A DNA stretch of 64,000 nucleotides, taken from positions 124,001 through 188,000 of the forward strand of contig NZ_JBEHWS010000007.1 of assembly GCF_040239565.1 (NCBI RefSeq). The letters are read 5' to 3'. A model generated the notes under the pieces. It did not search any database. It was not told where the DNA came from and was given only the letters and a program-made list of their open reading frames with translations. The position numbers were made by a program, and so were the translations under genes. Position 1 is the first letter of the stretch; each line of letters starts with the position of its first letter. This stretch comes from Fulvimarina sp040239565 (GTDB lineage Bacteria; Pseudomonadota; Alphaproteobacteria; Rhizobiales; Rhizobiaceae). Of the stretch, positions 8,878 to 20,846 are shown in pieces.

Positions 8878-8903
8878 AAAAAACGGCGGCCCGAAAGCCG
8901 CCG
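8878..8903 (-). terminator. Rho-independent terminator of the RMF-like gene
   Basis: On the minus strand CGGCGGC (8903-8897) and GCCGCCG (8890-8884) form a 7-base-pair stem followed by six T (8883-8878). It lies just downstream of the minus-strand gene ending at 8931. Confidence 0.85.
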
Positions 8904-8930
8904 CTGCTTGCATTCAACCGGATGAACGCG

Positions 8931-9158
8931 TCAGCTCTGGCGCGGCACCGAGGGTCCGCGCGTCTGGCTGCGGGCGAAATCGGCCATCATCCGTGAGGTC
9001 GGCTCCGGATGGATGCCGCGCTCGTCATTCCGGCGTAGCGCCGTCCAGCCCGCGAGCCATTGGGCCCGGAAGTCGGAGCCGCGCGGATATTCGCAGGCCG
9101 ACATCGGAAGATTGGTTTTATAGGCAAGCTTGCCCTGTTCGAATGCACTGATGGACAT
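8931..9158 (-). CDS. small RMF/CrpP-like protein
   Basis: 75 residues. The N-terminal half has the layout of the ribosome modulation factor family: AFEQGKLAYKTN, then SACEYPRGSDFRAQWLAGW. In gamma-proteobacteria RMF drives 70S dimerisation in stationary phase; rhizobial members are uncharacterised and some relatives (CrpP) were described from plasmids. Start choice is firm: AGGAGGAG lies about seven bases before the ATG. The gene has its own terminator and is monocistronic. The C-terminal half (residues 40-75) is Arg/Pro/Ser rich and unassigned. Function here is inference from a short motif. Confidence 0.7.
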   Translation of the reverse strand: MSISAFEQGKLAYKTNLPMSACEYPRGSDFRAQWLAGWTALRRNDERGIHPEPTSRMMADFARSQTRGPSVPRQS

Positions 9159-9223
9159 CAGATTTCTCCTCCTGTCTCAAATCCGTCATTCGAGGCGGAT
9201 CACTCCGAAAGATACGTCGCTTC

Positions 9224-10279
9224 TCAAGCACGATCAAGGAGTTGGAGGAAATGATCGATATCCGCAGGTTCCGTCGACCATGAGGTGACGAGCCTTGCGA
9301 GCATCTCGTCCGGGCTCGTCAGGTCGTGCATGCCGTGCGGGGCATTCCAGTCATAGAAGACTGCGCCTTCGGCTCTCAGAGCCTCAGCTTGCGCCTTTCC
9401 AAAAACTGCGAAAACCTCGTTGGATTTCGTCGCCCAGGCCTGCCTCGCATTCGCAGAGGCGTCCAGCCCTTCGCGCAATCGATCGGCCATGGCGTTCGAA
9501 TGGTCGGCGAGGCGCAGCCATAGATCGTCTTCCAGATAGGCAGTAAACTGCGCGGCGACGAAGCGCGTCTTCGAAAAGAGCTGCGCCCCTCGCTTGCGGA
9601 TAAACGGAAACTGGGTCGCCTTCTCAGGATCGAATACGACGATCGCTTCGGCACACCAGCAGCCGTTTTTCGTCGCGCCGAAGGAGAGGATGTCGACCCC
9701 GAGTTTCCAGGTCATCTCGGCCGGCGACATGTTTGTCGCGCTGAGGGCATTGGCGAACCGCGCGCCGTCCATGTGAAGCGTCAATCCGCGCTTGTGGGTG
9801 ATCGCCGCGATCGCCTCTACCTCGCTGGCGGTGTAGATCGTACCGGCCTCACCGGGCTGGCTGATCGTGACCGCCATCGGCTGCCCGGCATGAACGAAGT
9901 CCGGTTTGAAGCGCGCGAGCTCGCGTTCGAGATTCGCCGGGTCGATCTTCCCGTCGGGACCGTCGACCGGAGCCATCCGCGCGCCGTGCGTGAAGAACTC
10001 CGGCGCGCCGCATTCGTCCTCGATGACATGAGCCTCGCGATGGCACATGACGACGCCGCCCGGCCGGTTGACCGAGGCGAAGGCGAGCGAGTTGGCTGCC
10101 GTGCCCGTACCGACGAAGAAGACGGCCACTTCCCGCTCGAAGAGTTCGTCGAAGCGCCGCTCGACAGCCTTGTCGAGGTCACTGGCGCCGTAGGCCGCGG
10201 CCATTCCGGCGCTCGCGCGTGCGATAGATTCGTTGATGGCGGGATGAGCGCCGGACCAGTTGTCGGATGCGAAGTTCAT
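9224..10279 (-). CDS. ltaE: low-specificity L-threonine aldolase
   Basis: 351 residues of the beta-eliminating lyase / threonine aldolase family (PLP fold type I). It cleaves L-threonine or allo-threonine to glycine and acetaldehyde in the cytoplasm. The PLP lysine is K204 in SFGATKNG, and LHMDGARFANAL near 168-180 is the cofactor-binding Asp region; N-terminal NFASDNWSGAHP is the family opening. Length is normal. It is transcribed divergently from gltB across about 350 bases. No operon partner is evident. Confidence 0.9.
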   Translation of the reverse strand: MNFASDNWSGAHPAINESIARASAGMAAAYGASDLDKAVERRFDELFEREVAVFFVGTGTAANSLAFASVNRPGGVVMCHREAHVIEDECGAPEFFTHGARMAPVDGPDGKIDPANLERELARFKPDFVHAGQPMAVTISQPGEAGTIYTASEVEAIAAITHKRGLTLHMDGARFANALSATNMSPAEMTWKLGVDILSFGATKNGCWCAEAIVVFDPEKATQFPFIRKRGAQLFSKTRFVAAQFTAYLEDDLWLRLADHSNAMADRLREGLDASANARQAWATKSNEVFAVFGKAQAEALRAEGAVFYDWNAPHGMHDLTSPDEMLARLVTSWSTEPADIDHFLQLLDRA

Positions 10280-10628
10280 GAGACGGCGGCGTATAGCGGA
10301 GCATCGCGAGGCGCAAGCCGGATCACTGTCGCAGACCGCCTCTAGGCAGGTTCAGCGCGGCTTTTCGCCTGCTTGCTCACCTCTTGCGCATCTGGCATAT
10401 TTCCGGTAATAGGACAGCAATGCTGCCATAATTTTCGGTCCGGGGTCGCCCGCTCCGGAAAGCCTGACAAATAAAGGGTGCCGCCATGATCCTCATGGTC
10501 GACGTGCCCTTATGGCGGATGGAGACACTTGCGGACCGGGCGATAGGCCCGTAACCGCGTCACCCATCAGAGATGATTTTTGAAGAATCGCGTCGGCTCA
10601 GGCGACGCGTGGAGAGGACGACGACGCG
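10280..10628 (+). promoter_or_regulatory. gltB leader/promoter region with hairpins and a 22-codon upstream frame
   Basis: This 349-base region separates the divergent ltaE and gltB genes. It holds an inverted repeat CCGCCAT 10481-10487 / ATGGCGG 10512-10518, a short open frame 10486-10554 of 22 codons, and a 7-base-pair stem CGCGTCG 10589-10595 / CGACGCG 10603-10609 directly before the GGAGAGG ribosome site (10611-10617). These could form a leader control device, but no known riboswitch or leader-peptide codon run is recognisable. Confidence 0.35.
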
Positions 10629-15364
<4,736 letters not shown>

Positions 15365-15368
<4 letters not shown>

Positions 15369-16198
15369 AGCAGCTACTCCTCTGGATTAGTGGCAATGTC
15401 ACGCAAGCTATCGCCGGCTTTACGGCGATAGCGGTTTTCTTGTCTTTCTCTTTTATTGTTGGATATTATGGCGTTTTTTCTCGGAATGTAATCTCTTTGC
15501 TTTCAGTGAATGAGATGTTTTATGCCTTAGCGTATAGCGCGTCAGTAGTATTTCCGGGCATAGTTGCCGGCTTTATTATAAATAATTGGAAAACACCATT
15601 TGCGTTCTTGGAAGAAGCTCAAAACCTGAACACGGAAAAAGAATTAATTAACAAAACGCAGCTCTCTCGATTAGAAGGCGTAATTTATCGAATATTAAAG
15701 TCCATACTTAGTCGATTCGGATTTTTTCTGATTTCTTCGATCTGTTTTATTTTTCACTCTTTAGTGTACGATTTGCTGAGTGCTATTATTGTATTTTTTA
15801 TTTTGTATTTTTTCTTGGGGTTTTATGTATTTTTTGGAATTATTACTGGTGGAATCCAATCTGTTGTTGCAATAGCTAGCTTGTTTCTGGCTGGCTTTTT
15901 AATGTCCTCTAGTTATGGGAAGTATGTATTCTTTTCTGACTTAAATTCTGCGAAGAACGGAATTGTTTGTGTGATGTTTAAAAAAGAAAATAAAGTCGTT
16001 TCAGGAGGTCTAATTAACATGACATCTAATTTTTCTCTTGTTTACCGAGCCGGAAAAACAGAATTAGTGTTCAAGAGCAATATTAGGGGGGCGTCCAAGG
16101 CGATAGAGACGGAATTTTTGGGTGGCCTCCTTGAGCAAGGCGGCGTCGCTTCTACCTGTCACGCCACCGAAAAGACTACGAAAAAAGGAACAAAATAG
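15365..16198 (+). CDS. AT-rich predicted multi-pass membrane protein of unknown function
   Basis: 277 codons opening with GTG inside the gltB stop (GTGA) and closing with TAG that shares a base with the GTG of the GST gene. I see about five to six hydrophobic segments: residues 15-38, 53-76, 115-145, 148-165 and 168-185. A soluble C-terminal part of about 90 residues ends Lys/Thr-rich. GC content in blocks I counted is 20-40 percent, against roughly 60 percent in neighbours, so it is probably of foreign origin. Codons 15-23 also encode a terminator-like hairpin. A later start is possible, but the first membrane segment looks genuine. I do not recognise the family. Confidence 0.7.
15407..15440 (+). 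terminator. terminator-like hairpin inside the start of the AT-rich gene
   Basis: GCTATCGCCG (15407-15416) and CGGCGATAGC (15423-15432) form a perfect 10-base-pair stem with a 6-base loop, followed by GGTTTTCTTG. It lies 40 bases after the gltB stop and so may end the gltB transcript, while also encoding residues AIAGFTAIA of the next frame. Confidence 0.5.
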
Positions 16199-16833
16199 TG
16201 GCCGATTACAAACTCTGGGGCTTCGATGGCTCCACCTATGTTCGCACCGTGAAGATGCTCTTCGCCGAAAAGCATGGCGGCAATTACGAGCAGGTTCAGG
16301 TAAACGTTCTCGAAGGCGAACCGAAGAGCGAGGAGCATCGCGAGCGCCACCCGTTCGGCAAGGTGCCGGTGCTCGACCACAAGGATTTTCGCATCTACGA
16401 GACGCCGGCGATCTGCCAGTATCTCGACGTGCTGCTGCCGGGGATCGCACTGATCCCGTCCGACCCGAAGAGCCGGGCGCGCATGGACATGGTCACCAAT
16501 ATCGTCGACTCGTACACCTATGGCCCGGCGATCGGTGGTGTCGTCGCCTATCATCTCTTCCCGGATTTCGTCGGCGGCAAGGACGAGGACGCCCATAAGC
16601 AGGGCATCGCGGACACCAAGCACGCGCTGATCCAGCTGATGAAGATCAAGGGCAGCGACCATTATCTTGCCGGCGAGCAGATATCGATCGCGGATCTCTA
16701 TCTCGCGCCGATCGTCGCCTACATCGCCATGACGCCCCACAAGGACGAGTTCCTGAATGAGATCGACGGTCTGTCGGATTGGTGGGAGCTGATCTCCAAC
16801 CGTGAGAGCTTCAAGGCGACCGATCCGTCCTGA
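16198..16833 (+). CDS. glutathione S-transferase family protein
   Basis: 211 residues with a thioredoxin-like N-terminal domain (KLWGFDGSTYVRTVKMLFAEK; GKVPVLDH cis-Pro loop near 60; ETPAICQYLD, the glutathione-binding ET in place of the usual ES) and an all-helical C-terminal domain (LAGEQISIADLYLAP). It probably conjugates or reduces electrophiles with glutathione in the cytoplasm; the substrate is unknown. Start is GTG at 16198, one base inside the stop of the AT-rich gene, with AAAGGA about ten bases upstream. Base composition returns to the high-GC norm here. Confidence 0.88.
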   Translation: MADYKLWGFDGSTYVRTVKMLFAEKHGGNYEQVQVNVLEGEPKSEEHRERHPFGKVPVLDHKDFRIYETPAICQYLDVLLPGIALIPSDPKSRARMDMVTNIVDSYTYGPAIGGVVAYHLFPDFVGGKDEDAHKQGIADTKHALIQLMKIKGSDHYLAGEQISIADLYLAPIVAYIAMTPHKDEFLNEIDGLSDWWELISNRESFKATDPS

Positions 16834-16873
16834 TTCATGCGGCTTGTTCTGCTACCGGAATAAGCGTATATTT

Positions 16874-16900
16874 CTGGCATATGCCATTGGCATATGCCAG
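16874..16900. promoter_or_regulatory. 27-bp palindrome made of two TGGCATATGCCA sites; probable vapBC operator
   Basis: TGGCATATGCCA is itself a perfect 12-base palindrome and occurs twice, at 16875-16886 and 16888-16899. The whole of 16874-16900 is a perfect palindrome centred on 16887. It lies about 57 bases before vapB, where AbrB-type antitoxins bind tandem palindromes to repress their own promoter. TTTT follows at 16901-16904, so the same DNA could also terminate the GST transcript. Confidence 0.65.
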
Positions 16901-16956
16901 TTTTCGTTTGCAGGGTTTGGCGTCGGTTTCGGGCCTTCTGCGAGGGAGGTGCTTCC

Positions 16957-17262
16957 ATGGTTGCACTGAAGGAAAGGCGCGCGAAAATCTTCAAGAACGG
17001 CCGCAGCCGGGCCGTGCGCATTCCGGCGGAGTTCGAATTCGATGCGCAGGAGGTGATCCTGCGGCAGGCAGAGAACGGCGAGATCACGATCTCTCCGATG
17101 TCACCAAAGGAAAAGAACCAGGCATTTCGGGAAATGCTCGAGCGTTTTGCCGCGGAAGGCCCACTCGGTCCGGAGGGTGAGTTTCCGGACATCGACGACA
17201 GCGATATGCTGCCGCTCGATGAGAGCCATCTCGGAGATTTTCCTGAAGACGAAGAGCGATGA
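16957..17262 (+). CDS. vapB: VapB-type antitoxin (AbrB/MazE-like DNA-binding domain)
   Basis: 101 residues from ATG 16957, which has GGAGG at 16945-16949. The first 45 residues form a swapped-hairpin AbrB fold (AKIFKNGRSRAVRIPAEF, then EVILRQAENGEITISP). The acidic C-terminal half (DIDDSDMLPLDESHLGDF) is the usual toxin-binding tail. It neutralises the VapC RNase and, with it, represses the operon. Its stop overlaps the toxin start (ATGA). Longer upstream frames to 16894 would translate through the palindromic operator and are rejected. Confidence 0.9.
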   Translation: MVALKERRAKIFKNGRSRAVRIPAEFEFDAQEVILRQAENGEITISPMSPKEKNQAFREMLERFAAEGPLGPEGEFPDIDDSDMLPLDESHLGDFPEDEER

Positions 17263-17663
17263 TCAGCTTTTTGTTGGACACTAATGCGTTCAGCGAGTTG
17301 ACCCGATCGAAATTCGGAGCCGTGGGACGCAGGGTTATCGATCAGGGCGTAGGTGTCTGTGGCGTCAGTGTCATCAGTGCCGGAGAAATTTACTACGGTG
17401 CTGAATGGAAGTCCGGGCGCCGCCTTCGCCAGCGGATTGATGAGGCTCTTGAATATCTGGCGGTTCTTCCCTTCGAACCACCAGCCGATCGCATCTACGG
17501 AAAGATCCGAGCCGATCTTCGCCACAACGGCACTTCCATCGGCCCAAACGACCTCCTTATTGCAGCGCACGCGCTTGCACTCGATGTTGTTTTGGTGACA
17601 GACAACGAGAACGAATTCTCACGTATCCCCGACCTACGCATAGAGAACTGGTTGCGGGGCTGA
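17259..17663 (+). CDS. vapC: VapC-type toxin, PIN-domain ribonuclease
   Basis: 134 residues forming a complete PIN domain. The four acidic metal ligands expected are D7 (LLDTNAFSEL), E43 (ISAGEIYYGAE), D98 (GPNDLLIAAHA) and D115 (VLVTDNENEF). VapC toxins cleave RNA, often tRNA, when free of antitoxin. Coupled to vapB by a 4-base overlap. All active-site residues are present, so the module appears functional. It sits between the GST gene and gltD, breaking up the glutamate synthase locus. Confidence 0.92.
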   Translation: MISFLLDTNAFSELTRSKFGAVGRRVIDQGVGVCGVSVISAGEIYYGAEWKSGRRLRQRIDEALEYLAVLPFEPPADRIYGKIRADLRHNGTSIGPNDLLIAAHALALDVVLVTDNENEFSRIPDLRIENWLRG

Positions 17664-17749
17664 CGCGGGCATGAAAATCGATTTAGAAGAGATTTGAGGA
17701 CGCGTCCCGCAGCGCATCAAATCAGCACGCAGGTTGGATAGAGACGGAC

Positions 17750-19204
17750 ATGGGTAAGGTTACCGGCTTTCTTGAAATCGATCGGCAAACGCCGAAATAC
17801 CAGCCGGCCTCCGACCGTATTCGACATTTCAAGGAATTCACGCTTCCGATGTCGGAACCGGAGGTCGCCAAACAGGCGGCGCGCTGCATGGATTGCGGCA
17901 TTCCGTACTGCCATGGGCCGACGGGCTGTCCGATCCACAATCAGATTCCGGACTGGAACGACCTCGTCTATCAGGGCGACTGGGAAGCGGCGATCCGCAA
18001 CCTGCATTCCACGAACAACTTCCCGGAGTTCACCGGTCGCATCTGCCCCGCGCCCTGCGAAGAGGCGTGTACGCTGAACCTTGAGGATACGCCGGTCGCC
18101 ATCAAGACCGTCGAGCAGGCGCTGGCCGACAAGGCCTATGAGCTCGGCATGATCCAGCCGCAGCCGCCGAAGGCAAAGACCGGCAAGAAGGTCGCCATCA
18201 TCGGCTCCGGACCTGCCGGCATGTCGGCGGCTCAGCAGCTTGGGCGCGCGGGACACGACGTTCATGTCTATGAGCGCGAGTCGCGGCCGGGCGGCCTGAT
18301 GCGCTATGGCATTCCCGACTTCAAGATGGAAAAGCACTACATCGATCGCCGCTGCGAGCAGATGGAAGCCGAAGGCGTGCAATTCTTCTGCGGCGTGAAT
18401 GTCGGTGTCGACAAGACGGTAGAGGTGCTCCTCTCCGAATACGATGCTGTCCTTTATTGCGGTGGTTCCGAGAAGCCGCGCGCGTCCGGAATTCCGGACA
18501 ATGGTCTCTCCGGCGTCTATGACGCGATGCCCTATCTCGTGCAGCAGAACCGGCGCGTCGGCGGCGAGAACTCCGAGAGCGTCGGTTGGCCGCAGGAGGA
18601 AATCTGGGCCGGTGGCAAGCATGTCGTCGTCGTCGGGGGCGGTGATACGGCATCGGACTGTGTCGGCACGGCCTTCCGCCAGGGTGCGGTGAAGGTCACG
18701 CAGCTCGATATCCGTCCGCAGCCGCCACAGATGGAAAACAAGCTGACCGTCTGGCCCTATTGGGCAACGAAGATGCGCACCTCCTCATCCCAGGCCGAGG
18801 GTGCCGTGCGCGAATTCCAGATCGCCACGCTCGAATTCGTCGGCGAGGACGGCATTCTGACCGGTGTCAAATGCGCCGAAGTCGACGAGAAGCGGCAGCC
18901 GATCGAAGGCACGGAATTCATTATCAAGGCTGACCTCGCCTTCATCGCCATCGGCTTTGCCGGGCCCTTCGAGACCTCGGTCATGACCGAACTCAAGGGC
19001 TCACTGAAGACCAATGCCGACCGCCGCGGCAATATCTCGATTGCGGCCGACGATCGTGAATACAAGACCTCGGTCGACAAGTTCTACGCGGCAGGCGACA
19101 TTCGCCGTGGCCAGTCGCTCGTGGTCTGGGCGATCCGCGAGGGCCGGCAGGCCGCCCGCTCCATCGATCTGGCCTTGATGGGGCAGACGACGCTTCCGCG
19201 CTGA
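17750..19204 (+). CDS. gltD: glutamate synthase small subunit
   Basis: 484 residues, standard length. The N-terminal Fe-S domain has CMDCGIPYCH and CPIHNQIP, then CPAPCEEAC, which bind the two 4Fe-4S clusters. A FAD-binding GSGPAGMSAA motif lies at about 151-160, and a NADPH-binding GGGDTASDC follows near 295. It passes electrons from NADPH to GltB. GGATAGAGACGGAC before the ATG gives a weak ribosome site. The gene ends at a strong bidirectional terminator. Its separation from gltB by an accessory block suggests it may need its own promoter in 17664-17749, which I cannot define. Confidence 0.97.
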   Translation: MGKVTGFLEIDRQTPKYQPASDRIRHFKEFTLPMSEPEVAKQAARCMDCGIPYCHGPTGCPIHNQIPDWNDLVYQGDWEAAIRNLHSTNNFPEFTGRICPAPCEEACTLNLEDTPVAIKTVEQALADKAYELGMIQPQPPKAKTGKKVAIIGSGPAGMSAAQQLGRAGHDVHVYERESRPGGLMRYGIPDFKMEKHYIDRRCEQMEAEGVQFFCGVNVGVDKTVEVLLSEYDAVLYCGGSEKPRASGIPDNGLSGVYDAMPYLVQQNRRVGGENSESVGWPQEEIWAGGKHVVVVGGGDTASDCVGTAFRQGAVKVTQLDIRPQPPQMENKLTVWPYWATKMRTSSSQAEGAVREFQIATLEFVGEDGILTGVKCAEVDEKRQPIEGTEFIIKADLAFIAIGFAGPFETSVMTELKGSLKTNADRRGNISIAADDREYKTSVDKFYAAGDIRRGQSLVVWAIREGRQAARSIDLALMGQTTLPR

Positions 19205-19236
19205 TCGGCTTCCAAACAATCAACCCCTTCAAAACG

Positions 19237-19264
19237 AAACGGGCGGCTGCTTGGCCGCCCGTTT
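19237..19264. terminator. bidirectional terminator between gltD and the convergent DUF459 gene
   Basis: AAACGGGCGGC (about 19237-19247) pairs with GCCGCCCGTTT (19254-19264) around a 6-base loop. T-rich sequence follows on the plus strand, and the A-rich 5' side gives T's on the minus strand. It can stop both gltD and the opposing transcript. Confidence 0.85.
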
Positions 19265-19324
19265 TGTTTATTGGTCTCATACTGCTTATCGCGAAGAGAA
19301 AACGCCGCGAAAGTCTCTTCCAGC

Positions 19325-20764
19325 TCAGCCGGAGGAGGCTGATCCCGCCTCGTTTTCCGTGTCGGCATCCTCGCCCGTTTGCCAATCCTCGATGATTGCA
19401 TCGAGGATCGTCGGCATTTCCTTGGGCGGCTCGATGCCGGACGACTCGTTGATCGTTTTCAGGTCGATCGTGCCCCGATAGACCACCGGCGGATCGCTGC
19501 GGATTGCGCTCGATTTGGTGTTCCAGGCGAAATTATCGGCGCGGCCTTCCTGGTTGCTGACCTGATCTCCGTTGAGAACAAGCCGGTCGCGCGGCGACAT
19601 TTCGAGGGAAAAGGCCGTCTGGCTCGATCCTGTGCCGAGCAGAGCTTCGCTGCCATCGAGACCGGGATCGCTGAGACCTACAGGTGCAGCAACCTGCGCG
19701 CTTGCGGCATTCGAGAGCGGCTGAAGCTGGATCGTCGGCAGCGATTTGTCGTCGAGGGCGATATTCGGGGCGACGTTGCCGAGAATGGGCAGGAGAGCCT
19801 TTTCAGTGAAGAAGGCGAGCTTGTCGTCGCCCGCCGCCGTCATGCTCAACCCGTCGCTTCCTCGAAGGCGCGTCGTCTGCCCGTTCACGTCGGGGCCTGA
19901 ATAGACGAAGTCGCCATTCTCGTCGACGAAGCCGTCCCAGATGCTGACGAACTCACCGGATACCCGCTCCGCGGCGCGGCGATAAATATCGTTGAAGAAC
20001 ACCATGTCTTCGCTCATGGAGTCGTACTTGAACGAAGGCATGCCTACCCAGATCAGGGGTACGTTCTTTTCTTCCGCGATCTTGGCGAGATCGGTCGCGC
20101 GCTTTTCGTATTCGGCGGTCCAACCATCGGAGCGGACGGACAGCGTCGTACCGGATACCCGCATGGGCTGCCGGTCGTTAGCGCCAAGCATCACAGCGAC
20201 AACGGCGGGTTCGGTTTCCTCGATGATGGGGGCGAGATTTTCGCCCCAGTTGTAAAAATCATCGCGGACGAGGCCGGATGAACCGTTGGTCTTCGATGCG
20301 ACGACCACCATCTCGTCGTCGGCAAAGGCGTCCTTGAGCCCATCGGCAAGAGAGTCGGCCATGAAATCCCCGACGACGAGGATCTTTTTGGCGTTGTCCT
20401 TCTTCCCGCTCGCAGCGCTCGCGGTTTCTTCCGGGGCTGAGCGGGCGGGTGCCGCGCGCGTCGCACTACGCGAGCTCGAGCTCTTTTTCTTGTTCACACT
20501 GCGTTTCTGGCTCGTCGTCGAGCGTTTCTGCTTTGTCGCGTTCTTGCGCTTGCGGATTACGCGCTTCTTGATGACCCGGCGCGGCCTTTCGGCGCTAGCG
20601 CCACCACCGAAGATCATGTCGACGATTGTCCGGGGCCGCTGCTGCGCCTCGGCTCTGTGAACGGGCAGAATCGCAGTAATCGCCACCGCGACGGAGACGA
20701 AAACCACCATCGCACGGATCCATGTCTTCGTCACATGTCTGCGGCTGATCGCCAATGCGGTCAT
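19325..20764 (-). CDS. DUF459 family SGNH-hydrolase-like exported protein
   Basis: 479 residues from ATG 20764, preceded by GGAGCGAG; an in-frame ATG 12 codons earlier is less likely. An N-terminal membrane/signal segment (IRAMVVFVSVAVAITAILP) is followed by a very basic linker (repeated Lys/Arg, residues about 60-105), then an SGNH-like fold with VVGDFMADSLADGL and MLGANDRQP. The position of the usual Ser nucleophile (GDS) reads GDF, so hydrolase activity is doubtful unless the nearby Ser serves. The last 120 residues are low complexity. Gene neighbours are envelope genes. Confidence 0.8.
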   Translation of the reverse strand: MTALAISRRHVTKTWIRAMVVFVSVAVAITAILPVHRAEAQQRPRTIVDMIFGGGASAERPRRVIKKRVIRKRKNATKQKRSTTSQKRSVNKKKSSSSRSATRAAPARSAPEETASAASGKKDNAKKILVVGDFMADSLADGLKDAFADDEMVVVASKTNGSSGLVRDDFYNWGENLAPIIEETEPAVVAVMLGANDRQPMRVSGTTLSVRSDGWTAEYEKRATDLAKIAEEKNVPLIWVGMPSFKYDSMSEDMVFFNDIYRRAAERVSGEFVSIWDGFVDENGDFVYSGPDVNGQTTRLRGSDGLSMTAAGDDKLAFFTEKALLPILGNVAPNIALDDKSLPTIQLQPLSNAASAQVAAPVGLSDPGLDGSEALLGTGSSQTAFSLEMSPRDRLVLNGDQVSNQEGRADNFAWNTKSSAIRSDPPVVYRGTIDLKTINESSGIEPPKEMPTILDAIIEDWQTGEDADTENEAGSASSG

Positions 20765-20846
20765 TTGGCTCGCTCCATCAAGAAGATCGGCATGGCTCAC
20801 TTACTCTGTGTCAAAGCCATGCCGACATTCATTGTTCCTGCGGCTC

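Noticed and set aside
18321..18653. Basic open frame opposite gltD as a possible small DNA-binding protein
   Set aside because: Arg/His-rich antisense frame without start signals; typical composition artefact.
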